DNA of 64,000 nt from Stappia sp. MMSF_3263 (GTDB taxonomy: Bacteria > Pseudomonadota > Alphaproteobacteria > Rhizobiales > Stappiaceae), in contig NZ_JASHIK010000010.1 of assembly GCF_030733745.1 (NCBI RefSeq), forward strand, positions 1 to 64,000, given 5' to 3'. How positions within the stretch are numbered: the stretch's first letter is position 1; every line of letters begins with the position of its first letter. Below the pieces are notes generated by a model. The model did no database searches. It saw nothing but the letters and a program-made list of their open reading frames with translations, and was not told the origin of the DNA. Of this stretch, positions 1-11,854 are shown in pieces. The position numbers and the translations under genes are program-made.

Positions 1-1993
1 CCGCCGTGCCCGAGAGGATCCCCTGCCCCGTGGTTCCCGTCACCGCGACACGGCCGTTGCGCAGCCCCCGCGCCCGCTCAGCCAGGTCCTGCTCGTCGCG
101 CGCGCATTCCTCGCGCCGGCGGGCGAGATCCTGCGACTGGGCCCGCACCCGCTCCCATTCCGCCTCGTCGAGGCCGTCGCCAAGGGCGCCCATCTCCTCT
201 TCCAGTTCCTGCTCCAGGGTCCGGATCTCGAGCGTATCCAGATAGTGGCAGAAGAGATCCTCGACGAAATCCGCCGGCGGTTCGTGCCGCAGGATCGGCA
301 GGCGCTGCAGCAGGTCGCTGAAGCGCGGCGCGGGACGCGCACCGGCTGTACCCGGCACCTCTCCCCCGTCGAGCGCCTCGGACAGGATCTGGTAGAACCG
401 GTTGTCCAGCGTCTCGAAAAAGCCGCTCACCGGCACGTCCTGCAACTCCGTCGCTATCCGGCACAGCTCGTCACGGAAGCGCGCGTGCAGCGTGTCGCCA
501 AAGCGCGCCTGGCTGACCCGCTCCACGTGCCGCTCGAGCAGATCGGGGTAACGCAGGCAGAGCCCGCAAAGGGTCCGCTCGTTGCCGAAGAGCGAGCTGT
601 CGGGAAGGTCGCCGCCGCGTGCCTGCCCGGACGGGGTCTGGGTTCCTCCCCGCTCCCCCCCCTGGCCCGGTCGGCCACCGCCGCCGGCCATGCGCCGGTC
701 GCGCGCCTGCCGGTAGAACAGATTGGAAAGCCTGAGGCGGATGTCGAGCTGGTAGCCGCGCCGCACGCGTTCGTCGGCTATCGTGCGGACGAGATCGTCG
801 AGCCCCTTTTCCAGCGCCGCGCGCCGCTCGGGCGTGTCGATGCGCGCCGCGTCGACCTCGCGCGACCAAACCACCTCGATCAGCGGCATGGCGCCGGCAA
901 GCTCGCGCGCAAAGGCGGCAACGCCCCCCTCGGCGATCAGGTCGTCCGGGTCCTTGCCGTCGGGCAGGAAGACGAAGCCAAAGGAATATCCGCTCCTTAG
1001 CCCCGGCAGGATACGGTCGACGGCACGATGGGCCGCCGACACGCCGGCAGCATCGCCGTCGAAACAGATCACCGGCTCGGGCGCCAACCGCCACAGCCGC
1101 CCCACCTGTTCCTCGGTAAAGGCGGTGCCGAGCGCCGCAACCACATTGCCCATGCCCGCCTGCCAGATGGCGATGGCGTCCATGTAGCCCTCGACCACGA
1201 TCGCTTGGCCGCTCTTGTGGGCAGGCTCGCGGGCGCGGTGGAAGTTGAACACCATCGTTCCCTTATGGAAGAGCGGCGTCTCGGGCGAATTCAGGTATTT
1301 CGGCTGTCCGTCGGGATCGAGCGTGCGCCCGCCAAAGGCGATCACCCGGCCGCGCTCGTCCTGGATCGGGATCATCAGCCGGTTGCGGAACCTGTCATAG
1401 GTCGGGCGCCCGTCATCGGGGCGAATAATGAGGCCAGCCTCGACCATCGCACCCTCGTCCACCCCCTTGCCCAGCAGATGGCGCTTCAGCGCATCGCGCC
1501 CGTTTGGTGCGAAGCCGATTCGGAACTCGCGCAGGGTCTCCGGTTTCAGCCGCCGACGGGCGACATAGGAGCGCGCCTCCTCGCCCCCGGACATGGCCAG
1601 CGCATCCTGGAAGAAGCGGGCCGCCATCTCGCAAATATCGGCAAGGCTGGCGCGTTCCGCCGCGCGGGCGGCAGCCTGCGGGTCCGGAGCCGGAAGGGAG
1701 ACGCCGGCCTGTTCGGCGAGCCGTTCAACGGCCTCGGGAAAGGACAGGCCCTCGGTTTCCGTCAGAAAGCGGAAATGGTCTCCCGACGCCCCACAGCCGA
1801 AGCACTTGTAGCGGTTGCGGCGATCGTCGACATGGAAGCTCGGCGACTTCTCCTGGTGGAACGGGCAGCAGGCCCAGAAATCGCCGCGCGCCGGCTGCGA
1901 CTTGCGCCGATCCCACGAGACGCGGCGCGCCACGATCTCCGACAAGGGAAGCCGGGCACGGATCTCGTCGAGGAGGCCGGGGGTAAATCGCAT
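1..1993 (-). CDS. dnaG: DNA primase, 3' end outside the window
   Basis: DnaG makes the RNA primers for replication with DnaB helicase. The frame is open from an ATG at 1991-1993 to the left edge, so at least 664 residues are present and the C-terminus is missing. The N-terminal zinc finger is intact (Cys43, His46, Cys64, Cys67). The catalytic Toprim domain shows EGYMD near residue 267, ALGTA, and the metal-binding FDGDAAG near residue 310. A helicase-binding C-terminal region follows. It reads away from the gatB/yqeY-like gene on the same strand, as in other Rhizobiales, where rpoD usually comes next, beyond the window. No strong ribosome site precedes the ATG. Identification is secure. Confidence 0.96.
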   Translation of the reverse strand, partial: MRFTPGLLDEIRARLPLSEIVARRVSWDRRKSQPARGDFWACCPFHQEKSPSFHVDDRRNRYKCFGCGASGDHFRFLTETEGLSFPEAVERLAEQAGVSLPAPDPQAAARAAERASLADICEMAARFFQDALAMSGGEEARSYVARRRLKPETLREFRIGFAPNGRDALKRHLLGKGVDEGAMVEAGLIIRPDDGRPTYDRFRNRLMIPIQDERGRVIAFGGRTLDPDGQPKYLNSPETPLFHKGTMVFNFHRAREPAHKSGQAIVVEGYMDAIAIWQAGMGNVVAALGTAFTEEQVGRLWRLAPEPVICFDGDAAGVSAAHRAVDRILPGLRSGYSFGFVFLPDGKDPDDLIAEGGVAAFARELAGAMPLIEVVWSREVDAARIDTPERRAALEKGLDDLVRTIADERVRRGYQLDIRLRLSNLFYRQARDRRMAGGGGRPGQGGERGGTQTPSGQARGGDLPDSSLFGNERTLCGLCLRYPDLLERHVERVSQARFGDTLHARFRDELCRIATELQDVPVSGFFETLDNRFYQILSEALDGGEVPGTAGARPAPRFSDLLQRLPILRHEPPADFVEDLFCHYLDTLEIRTLEQELEEEMGALGDGLDEAEWERVRAQSQDLARRREECARDEQDLAERARGLRNGRVAVTGTTGQGILSGTA

Positions 1994-2228
1994 GGACACT
2001 GGTTCCGGGGTAGCCCATTCGGCACGGGGCGAAGGGAACACCATAGCGTCCGCTCCGCCCGCACAACAGGGCTGACTGAAAGGGCGACAAGAGAAGGCCT
2101 GCCGGAGAAGGTGGGACGAGTGGTCCCGTTTGGCAATGGGCAGAGAGAGCAGATCTGAGGAGACGGGCCTGAGGAACGGGCCCGAGGGAACCGCAGTGCT
2201 GCGCGCCAGTGTCCCGGCCCCTGTCGCA

Positions 2229-2684
2229 TCACTCCGTGCGCAACAGATCCTTCACGACGCAGCTTGCCCGCACGAAGTCCATCTGCCCCGGATAGCGCTC
2301 CTTGAGCGCGCTCATGCAGCGGCCCATGTCGCGTAACCCCTTGGCGTTGATGTCGCGGACGATATCCTCGCATGCGTTCTGCATTGCCCGTTCGTCGAAC
2401 TGGCGCGGCAGGAATTCGTGGATGACCGACATCTCCTCGCGCTCCTGCTCGGCCAGGCCAAGCTGGCCGCTCTCCTCGAAGTCGCGCACGGAAGCCTCGC
2501 GCTGGCGAACCATCTTGTTGAGGATTTCCAGGATCTCGGCATCGGGAACGCCATCATGGCCGAGTTCCCTGGAACGCGCATCGCGATCCTTGATTGCCGC
2601 GAGAACCAGACGAAGCGTCGCCGCCCGCCGTTTGTCGTCGTTCTCCACGGCGTCTTGCAACGCCGCATCGATACGTTCACGCAT
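2229..2684 (-). CDS. GatB/YqeY domain protein
   Basis: A 151-residue helical protein of the YqeY family, which resembles the tail domain of the tRNA-dependent amidotransferase subunit GatB. Its cellular role is unsettled. The typical opening MRERID and the features LAAIKDRDARSR and ILNKMVRQR are present, and the length is normal for the family. An ATG at 2684 was preferred because GCAGGG lies 8 bases upstream; an in-frame ATG at 2699 would add five residues. Longer frames up to 2876 run into the AT-rich promoter region. It is divergent from carA and upstream of dnaG, a standard alphaproteobacterial arrangement. Confidence 0.9.
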   Translation of the reverse strand: MRERIDAALQDAVENDDKRRAATLRLVLAAIKDRDARSRELGHDGVPDAEILEILNKMVRQREASVRDFEESGQLGLAEQEREEMSVIHEFLPRQFDERAMQNACEDIVRDINAKGLRDMGRCMSALKERYPGQMDFVRASCVVKDLLRTE

Positions 2685-2927
2685 GACTTGCCCTGCCATT
2701 TGCCCGGATAAACTTGCCGTAGACTGTCGTCCCGCTTCGGAAGATCCCCGAACACCTTTCGCAACCACTTGATTTATATGATGTATTTTTACAACGCCGG
2801 TGGTTGACCCTTTTCCGCGCTTACCATAGAGTGCGGCGCGTGACGCACCGTTGACAGTTGAGCCCCTCTCCGTCAAGACGCGTCGAACGCCAAATCATGT
2901 CATCGAACCGATCGAGAAAGCAAGACA

Positions 2928-4136
2928 ATGACCGTTGACGTCTGGTCCGCGCCGCCGACCACGGCCGTACTCGTTCTCGCCGACGGGACAGTGATCGAGG
3001 GTCGTGGTTTCGGAGCGACCGGCCAGGCCTGTGCCGAAGTCTGCTTCAACACCGCGCTCACCGGTTACGAGGAAATCCTCACCGATCCCTCCTATGCCGG
3101 GCAGATCGTGACTTTCACGTTTCCTCATATCGGAAATGTGGGAACGAATGACGAGGATGTCGAGACCGTCAACATGGCGGCGGCTTCCGGCGTGCGCGGC
3201 GCGATCGTGCGTGCCGATGTCACGGAACCTGCCAACTACCGCTCGGCCAAGCATTTCGACGCCTGGCTGAAGGCGCGCGGCATCATTGGCCTGTCCGGCA
3301 TCGACACCCGCGCCCTGACCGCCCTGATCCGCGAGACCGGCGCGGCCAATGCGGTGATCGCCCACAATCCCGACGGCGTTTTCGACATCGAGGCGCTCAA
3401 GCACGCGGCGGCGGCCTGGCCAGGCCTCGTCGGCATGGACCTGGCGAAGGACGTCACCTCCTCGCAGAGCTACGGCTGGACCCAGACCCCGTGGGTCTGG
3501 GACGAGGGCTACGGTACGCGCGAGGACGGAGAATTCAACGTCGTCGCCATCGACTACGGCATCAAGCGCAACATCCTGCGCCTTCTTACCGACGCTGGCT
3601 GCAAGGTCTCCGTGCTGCCGGCGACCGCCACCACCGACGAGGTGATGGCGCGCAAACCCGACGGCATCTTCCTGTCCAACGGACCCGGCGACCCGGCCGC
3701 AACCGGCGAATACGCAGTCCCGGTGATCCGCGAACTCGTGGCAACCGGCCTGCCGGTCTTCGGCATCTGCCTTGGTCACCAGATGCTGGCGCTGGCGCTC
3801 GGCGGGGAGACCGTGAAAATGCACCAGGGCCATCATGGCGCCAACCACCCGGTTTTCGACCGCACCACGGGAAAGGTCGAGATCACCTCGATGAACCACG
3901 GCTTCGCGGTCGACGCCGGGAGCCTGCCGGCAACGGTGGAAGAGACCCACGTCTCGCTCTTCGACGGCTCCAATTGCGGGCTGCGCCTGAAGGATCAGCC
4001 GGTCTTTTCCGTACAGTATCACCCGGAAGCCTCGCCCGGCCCGCGCGACAGCCACTACCTGTTCCGCCGCTTCACCAACCTGATGCGCCAGCGCGCCGGT
4101 GGCGAGACCATTCCCGAGAAGGCCGAGACCGCCTGA
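2928..4136 (+). CDS. carA: carbamoyl-phosphate synthase small (glutaminase) subunit
   Basis: CarA hydrolyses glutamine and channels ammonia to CarB for carbamoyl phosphate, feeding arginine and pyrimidine synthesis in the cytoplasm. The 402-residue protein has the N-terminal small-subunit domain and a C-terminal class I amidotransferase domain. The triad is Cys281 (in GICLGHQ), His365 and Glu367 (in YHPEA). GAGAAAG lies 7 bases before the ATG. A TTGACA occurs at 2851-2856 in the divergent promoter region, without a convincing -10. It is followed by a near-perfect terminator and is not in an operon with carB, which starts 2.8 kb downstream after three regulator genes. Confidence 0.97.
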   Translation: MTVDVWSAPPTTAVLVLADGTVIEGRGFGATGQACAEVCFNTALTGYEEILTDPSYAGQIVTFTFPHIGNVGTNDEDVETVNMAAASGVRGAIVRADVTEPANYRSAKHFDAWLKARGIIGLSGIDTRALTALIRETGAANAVIAHNPDGVFDIEALKHAAAAWPGLVGMDLAKDVTSSQSYGWTQTPWVWDEGYGTREDGEFNVVAIDYGIKRNILRLLTDAGCKVSVLPATATTDEVMARKPDGIFLSNGPGDPAATGEYAVPVIRELVATGLPVFGICLGHQMLALALGGETVKMHQGHHGANHPVFDRTTGKVEITSMNHGFAVDAGSLPATVEETHVSLFDGSNCGLRLKDQPVFSVQYHPEASPGPRDSHYLFRRFTNLMRQRAGGETIPEKAETA

Positions 4137-4186
4137 CCGCGAAACGCGCCCTTGCTGCGCAATCGCAACCGATCGGGATGATCGGA

Positions 4187-4229
4187 GAACGAAAAACGCC
4201 GCGCTCATCGAGCGCGGCGTTTTTCGTTC
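4187..4229. terminator. bidirectional intrinsic terminator
   Basis: A perfect 19-base inverted repeat (4187-4205 and 4211-4229) with a 5-base loop lies between the converging carA and MerR genes. The outer arms are A-rich on the left and T-rich on the right, so each strand gives a GC stem followed by a U-tract. It should stop transcription from both sides. Confidence 0.93.
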
Positions 4230-4248
4230 AGATCCGCATCAACGCCCG

Positions 4249-4701
4249 TCAGGCGTCCGGATTGGCCTCGATCAGCCCCTCGAGCGCGGCGACGACGGAT
4301 GCCGTCTCCTTGGCCTGGGCCTGAAGCTGCTCGAGTTGCTCGCTCAGCAGGTCTTCCTGCCTGGCGCACATCTCCCGCAGCGAACGCAGTTGCGACATGC
4401 GGCTGGAACGTCCCTCGAGCAGCGAAATGACCTCGCGAATCTCGACCAGCGTCAGCCCGATGCGCTTTGCCTGCAGGATCACCCGCATGCGCCCGATCTC
4501 GCGGGCGCCGTAGAATCGCCGGGCCCCCTTGCGCTCCGGCCGCAAGAGACCTTTTTCCTCATAGAAGCGAAGCGCACGGAGGGTCACCCCGAACGTCTCG
4601 GCCATCTCCGCGATGGAGAGACGCGCCTCGGTTCCACCCTCGACCAGAATAGGCCCCGCCAGATCCGGTCCAAAAGCAGCAGTCCTGGAAAGTTCCGTCA
4701 T
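4249..4701 (-). CDS. MerR-family transcriptional regulator
   Basis: A 150-residue MerR-type activator. A winged helix-turn-helix at about residues 28-95 (SIAEMAETFGVTLRALRFYEEKGLL) is followed by a dimerisation coiled coil rich in Glu, Gln and Leu. No conserved cysteine or histidine cluster marks it as a metal sensor, so the inducer cannot be read from the sequence. The ATG at 4701 was chosen because it begins a normal-length family member; the open frame extends to 4902 but translates AT-rich, non-conserved sequence. It converges with carA and has no obvious target operon beside it. Confidence 0.85.
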   Translation of the reverse strand: MTELSRTAAFGPDLAGPILVEGGTEARLSIAEMAETFGVTLRALRFYEEKGLLRPERKGARRFYGAREIGRMRVILQAKRIGLTLVEIREVISLLEGRSSRMSQLRSLREMCARQEDLLSEQLEQLQAQAKETASVVAALEGLIEANPDA

Positions 4702-5149
4702 ATCCGTATCCGTATTTCCCGATAGAACGGCGCGGCCCGGAACGCGCACAACGCTGCGAACTATGCCACCGCGACGCGAACGGGGCCTTCTCTTCGCGCG
4801 CCATTTTTTTATCCCTACGTTCATTTTATCGAAAAACACGTTCGGAAATGAAAAACGCGAAGCAACCACCCGGTCAAAAAAATTTCCGCAATTGAAGATC
4901 ATCTCGTATCACTATCCGATATAGTCAATTCTAAACTTTTTACATCAAATCAACATGGAGATAACATCTGTCAATTGCTCTGTATAAACTGAAAACAGAC
5001 AGACATTTATGAATATCTCCCCGGAATCGGCGACCCCAAGGGAAGTTTTAGGCCTAAAGTATAGTGCCCATGAGGAAGGGGAGACAGGACAAATGCCATC
5101 CAGGCGACCGCCCGACGGCCTGCCCGGACGTTTTCCGGCAGGTTCTTGT
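4702..5149. other. AT-rich intergenic region upstream of the MerR gene
   Basis: These 448 bases hold no convincing gene. The part from about 4800 to 5080 is strikingly AT-rich for this genome, with runs of A and T and several TATA-like stretches. It probably carries the MerR promoter. A perfect palindrome lies at 5047-5058. The base composition is compatible with a promoter region or with a remnant of transferred DNA; I cannot tell which. Confidence 0.6.
5047..5065 (+). promoter_or_regulatory. 12-base palindrome beside a -10-like hexamer
   Basis: TTTAGGCCTAAA (5047-5058) is a perfect palindrome followed one base later by TATAGT (5060-5065), which resembles a -10 box. Transcription from it would run antisense into the AraC-type gene. 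No open frame of note follows, so this is either an operator, an antisense promoter or chance. Confidence 0.3.
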
Positions 5150-6202
5150 CTAAACCACAGCCACCCGGCTCTGCCGGCATTCGCTTGGCGGCCGACCGAA
5201 CCAGCGCCGCGCGGCGCGGGAGAAGTTCCCGACCGCCGAAAACCCGAGGCGGAAGGCAATCTCCGATACGGCAAGGTCGGTATGGGCGAGATAGTCGGCA
5301 GCCATGCGCCGGCGAACCCCGTCATGAAGATTGTGGAAGGTCCGCTCGCGCTCGGCCAGACGCCGCTGCAGCACGCGCACGCTCATGCCCAAATCGCGCG
5401 CCACCTCGGCGATGGTCAGGCCGGGATCGGCGATCCGCTCGGCGATCACATCGCTTACCAGGGACGCAAAGTCCTCCGCCCGGCGGCGGTCGTCGAGACG
5501 GCGCCGGTTCAGTTCGCACAGCGCCGCGAACAGGTCGTCGTCGCGCAGCGGATTGCTGCCCCCGCCCTCCTCAACCCGGAACCGCAAGGCATTGCGCTCG
5601 GCGGCAAAGCGCACCGGTGCGCCATAGAACAGGTCGTGACGCGAGACGTTCATCGGACGCGGGCGGGCCAGGTGGATCTCGAGCGGCCGCACGCTTGCCC
5701 CTCCGATACGCATCATCCGGCTGAAGATCTTGCTCGTCACCCGGTCGTTCAGTTGGTCCCTGCAGACCAATTCCGGCGAAAACGCGAAGCAAAGCGTAGC
5801 ATCCGGGCCATCGAACTCCGCCCGGATCTCCGTCACATCAACGACGATGCGCATGAAACGCGCGCTCATCTGCAGGGCCGCGCGGAAGTCGGGAGCATGA
5901 CGAAGCGCCAGCGACACCGTGTCCTCCGGCCCCGGCCCCAGCGCGCGGGTCCAGCCCAGACCGAACGTGTCGTCGTCGGCAAGCCTGCTGGCCGCCTCCA
6001 GGGCGCTGGCATGCGCCCGCAGGCTGATATGCCCGCCGAGCGAGGCCTGGGCGCTCTCGCCGTCGAGCCCGCTCTCTCGCAGCACCGTGTCGAACGGCAC
6101 GCCGCACAGCCGACAATAGTCCGCGAGCCCGACCTGGGCGCGCGAATGAATGAGCAGCGTATCCACTGACGCAGGGACATCGAATCTGGCGAGCATGGAC
6201 AT
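5150..6202 (-). CDS. AraC-family transcriptional regulator
   Basis: A 350-residue regulator with an N-terminal arabinose-binding-type ligand domain (about residues 20-200) and a C-terminal double helix-turn-helix AraC domain (about 250-345). Motifs such as TIAEVARDLGMSVRVLQRRL and VSEIAFRLGFSAVGNFSRAARRWFG are plain. This architecture is that of the OruR/GadX-like group in proteobacteria. The effector is unknown. The start ATG at 6202 has a second in-frame ATG two codons later; AACGGA is a weak ribosome site. It lies between two other regulators with no enzyme operon adjacent, so its target is not indicated by context. Confidence 0.9.
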   Translation of the reverse strand: MSMLARFDVPASVDTLLIHSRAQVGLADYCRLCGVPFDTVLRESGLDGESAQASLGGHISLRAHASALEAASRLADDDTFGLGWTRALGPGPEDTVSLALRHAPDFRAALQMSARFMRIVVDVTEIRAEFDGPDATLCFAFSPELVCRDQLNDRVTSKIFSRMMRIGGASVRPLEIHLARPRPMNVSRHDLFYGAPVRFAAERNALRFRVEEGGGSNPLRDDDLFAALCELNRRRLDDRRRAEDFASLVSDVIAERIADPGLTIAEVARDLGMSVRVLQRRLAERERTFHNLHDGVRRRMAADYLAHTDLAVSEIAFRLGFSAVGNFSRAARRWFGRPPSECRQSRVAVV

Positions 6203-6493
6203 ACGGTCCGTTCAAGGATCCGGCCGGTGCCGGAACGAGATTACTCCACCATCCGGAGCAGGAGGAGATGTTACAAGAAAATGTCGGCAATATGTAAGTT
6301 CGGCGGAGCCGCGCAACAGGGGGCCCTTCGCGGTTTCCCTCATCACGATTAACGCCGGCGCCGCCGCGGCGCATCGCCGTTTGACTTTCTCGCTCGCCCG
6401 TTGGATCTAGGCATGCGCACAGATTGCGTCTTGCCTGATGCCCTTCCCCGGTGCCGGGGGAATCGGCGGCAGGCTCACGAAGAAGGTCATCAC

Positions 6494-6811
6494 ATGAAAA
6501 AGCCTCAGACACCGGAACCGGCCACCGAGGAAGGCATGACACCGGAACGGTTCCGCCAGTGGCGAAAGTCGCTGGGCCTGAAGCAGAAGGATGCCGCCGA
6601 CATCCTCGGCCTGAAGAAGCGGATGATCCAGTACTACGAGAAAGGCGACCGCAACGGGCGACCCGTCGAGATCCCGAAATCGGTCCGCCTCGCCTGCTAT
6701 GCGCTCGCCATCGGCATCGGCGATTTCGACGGCGCGCGGCCGATTGCACTCGACATGCCGGACCTTGCACCCGCCGCGCCGGCCCGGCCCGCTGTCGCCG
6801 TCGTCGATTAG
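6494..6811 (+). CDS. XRE-family helix-turn-helix protein
   Basis: A 105-residue Cro/C1-type protein. The HTH covers about residues 15-50 (PERFRQWRKSLGLKQKDAADILGLKKRMIQYYEKG). The C-terminal third is Ala/Pro-rich and probably unstructured. AGAAGG at 6481-6486 sits 7 bases before the ATG at 6494; an upstream extension to 6401 is open but unlikely. It stands directly before carB in the same direction, with about 140 bases between, so it may share transcripts with carB, but nothing else ties it to pyrimidine control. Confidence 0.85.
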   Translation: MKKPQTPEPATEEGMTPERFRQWRKSLGLKQKDAADILGLKKRMIQYYEKGDRNGRPVEIPKSVRLACYALAIGIGDFDGARPIALDMPDLAPAAPARPAVAVVD

Positions 6812-6955
6812 GTACGGAACAAAGCGCGGATGGGGTTTCGCCGCCCGCGCTTTTTCCCTATAAGGCGCGCTCAGCCGAACACGTTACCGATACCGACCTC
6901 CTCGCCCCTGTTTCGCGCGCCGCGCGAAAGGGCGACGCCGAGCCGCGAGCCCAGA

Positions 6956-10270
<3,315 letters not shown>

Positions 10271-10279
10271 TTATCCTGA

Positions 10280-10321
10280 ACGTTCCGGCAGGGGACTTCC
10301 CGGCCGGACGTCTGTGTTTTT
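10280..10321 (+). terminator. probable intrinsic terminator after carB
   Basis: An imperfect GC-rich inverted repeat (10280-10289 with 10303-10311, one bulged T) is followed by a T-rich run ending in five T at 10317-10321. It lies just after the carB stop and 50 bases before greA, and may reduce read-through rather than stop it completely. Confidence 0.5.
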
Positions 10322-10370
10322 GACGCGCGCCGCCAACGAGTGGCGCGCGAAGCGAAAGGGTCGAGGACCT

Positions 10371-10844
10371 ATGGAAAAAGTTCCGATGACAAGCGCTGGC
10401 TACGCCATGCTCGAGAAGGAACTGAAGCAGCGGACGTCGGAAGAGCGGCCGCGCATCATCCAGGCGATTGCCGAGGCACGCGCCCATGGCGACCTGTCGG
10501 AAAACGCCGAGTATCATGCCGCCAAGGAGCAGCAGAGCCTCAACGAGGGCCGCATCGGCGAGCTTGAGGACAAGCTCGGCCGGGCCGAGGTCATCGACGT
10601 CACCAAGCTCTCCGGCGATACGATCAAGTTCGGCGCCACGGTCACCCTCATCGACGAGGACACCGAGGAAGAGAAGAAATACATGATCGTCGGCGACGTC
10701 GAGGCGGACGTGAAGCTCGGCCGCATCTCGATCTCCTCGCCGATCGCAAGGGCGCTGATCGGCAAGGCCACCGGCGACAGCGTCGAGGTCACCGCGCCGG
10801 GCGGCGCGCGCGCCTACGAGATCATCAACGTCAGCTTCGGCTGA
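10371..10844 (+). CDS. greA: transcription elongation factor GreA
   Basis: GreA inserts its coiled coil into the secondary channel of RNA polymerase and stimulates cleavage of backtracked RNA. The 157-residue protein is of normal length. The N-terminal coiled coil carries the family signature [15 protein letters not shown] with the catalytic acidic tip (residues about 43-58), and the C-terminal FKBP-like domain ends with YEIINV. GAGGA at 10363-10367 precedes the ATG at 10371; the long open frame starting at 10029 overlaps carB and is not used. Confidence 0.97.
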   Translation: MEKVPMTSAGYAMLEKELKQRTSEERPRIIQAIAEARAHGDLSENAEYHAAKEQQSLNEGRIGELEDKLGRAEVIDVTKLSGDTIKFGATVTLIDEDTEEEKKYMIVGDVEADVKLGRISISSPIARALIGKATGDSVEVTAPGGARAYEIINVSFG

Positions 10845-11177
10845 CGACGCGCGCGACAATCTCGAACAAATTCGAACAGTTTTCTGCGCAAAATTGATTC
10901 ATTTTTTTTCGAAATTGTACGTTTCTTTTTTCGCCCGGACGGCAACGTCCGGGCGTTGCCGTCTCTGCCCGGAGATGACACGGGGCCGCTCCGCCGGTGC
11001 CCGGCGCTTGTCGCCGCCTTGCACTTGTCCCCGCTTCCCGATGGCAACTATCCCCGCGGCGCAGGCCCCGCCCGCGCCGCCGCGCCGGAAGACTTTTCCC
11101 CGCCCCTCGCTCGCCATGCGATGATACGCGGAAGCTGTCATGCGACACGGCGGCTTCAACGTCCGGCTTCGAACCGC
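10845..11177. other. intergenic region with GC hairpin and T-rich tract
   Basis: This 333-base gap lies between the converging greA and TetR genes. It has an AT-rich stretch (about 10862-10931) and then a 9-base perfect stem (10932-10940 with 10947-10955). The T-run precedes rather than follows the stem on the + strand, so it is not a textbook terminator for either gene. A 20-base motif at 11130-11149 recurs at 39518-39537. No gene was found. Confidence 0.55.
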
Positions 11178-11786
11178 TCAGTGCGAGAGCAGCATCCTGA
11201 CCCGGTCGGCGATCTGCTCCCGCATGCGGTCGCTGGACCAGCCCGCACGGCCCCGGAACATGTAGCCCTGGCGAAGGTCGAAGAGCAGCGCTGCCCGCTC
11301 CTTCGAGGGGAAGGTCGGCGGCAATGTGCCCTTCTCCACTTCCCGGTCGAAGCGCTTGACCAGCCGCTTCTCCGTGTCGGCGATGGCAGTTTTCACACGC
11401 TCCGCGACGCCCTCGACCTGACCGACGGACGCCACGACGCTTGACGCGAGAAAGCACCCCGTCGCACCGCTTTCATGCTCCGCGGCGGAGCGGATGACTT
11501 CCGAGAAGAAGGCATGAAGCGCCTTCTCGATGTCCTCTTCGCTTTCCAGGGCCACAAGCGGCGCGCAAGCATCCGCCTCGCAATAGTGGTCGATCGTGCT
11601 GAGATACAGGCCGCGCTTGTCGCCAAAGGCCGCATAGAGACTTGGCCCCGTGATCCCCATGGCACTGGTCAGGTCGCGCATGGAGGCGCCGTCGTAGCCC
11701 TTCTCCCAGAAGACGAACATCGCCTTGAGCAGCGCCTCGTCATAGTCGAAGTTCCGGGGTCGGCCAATTTTTTTTGTAACGTTCAA
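11178..11786 (-). CDS. TetR/AcrR-family repressor
   Basis: A 202-residue TetR-type repressor. The DNA-binding domain occupies about residues 10-58 (ASMRDLTSAMGITGPSLYAAFG) and the rest is the ligand domain, including GATGCFLASS, the position where related NemR-type regulators carry a reactive cysteine. Translation appears to start at a TTG (11784-11786) with AAGGAA 7 bases upstream. It is divergent from a peroxiredoxin gene, with a 20-base imperfect palindrome in the shared promoter, so control of that operon in response to electrophile or oxidant stress is a reasonable inference. Confidence 0.88.
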   Translation of the reverse strand: MNVTKKIGRPRNFDYDEALLKAMFVFWEKGYDGASMRDLTSAMGITGPSLYAAFGDKRGLYLSTIDHYCEADACAPLVALESEEDIEKALHAFFSEVIRSAAEHESGATGCFLASSVVASVGQVEGVAERVKTAIADTEKRLVKRFDREVEKGTLPPTFPSKERAALLFDLRQGYMFRGRAGWSSDRMREQIADRVRMLLSH

Positions 11787-11796
11787 TATATATTCC

Positions 11797-11840
11797 TTGA
11801 CGCTGTCCGGCCCACGCCTTTATGTATCGATCAATATATA
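11797..11840 (+). promoter_or_regulatory. peroxiredoxin promoter with overlapping TetR operator
   Basis: TTGACG (11797-11802) and TTATGT (11820-11825) are separated by exactly 17 bases, a good sigma-70-type promoter. A 20-base imperfect palindrome at 11821-11840 (16 of 20 positions symmetric, core GATC) overlaps the -10 box and the expected start site. This is where the divergent TetR protein would block transcription. The site lies 14 bases before the peroxiredoxin ATG. Confidence 0.6.
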
Positions 11841-11854
11841 AAGGACTGCACGAA

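Noticed and set aside
1028-2158. A 376-residue open frame on the + strand over dnaG
   Set aside because: DnaG zinc-finger and Toprim motifs are on the minus strand; this frame is its shadow.
2851-2880. A carA promoter with TTGACA
   Set aside because: No acceptable -10 box stands at the right distance, so it is mentioned but not listed.
10932-10955. GC hairpin read as a terminator for greA
   Set aside because: The T-run precedes the stem on the + strand and would be an A-run on the minus strand, so it lacks a U-tract in the right place.
11135-11148. A PHO box beginning CTGTCAT
   Set aside because: The second CTGTCAT half-site expected four bases later is absent; only the shared 20-base motif remains.
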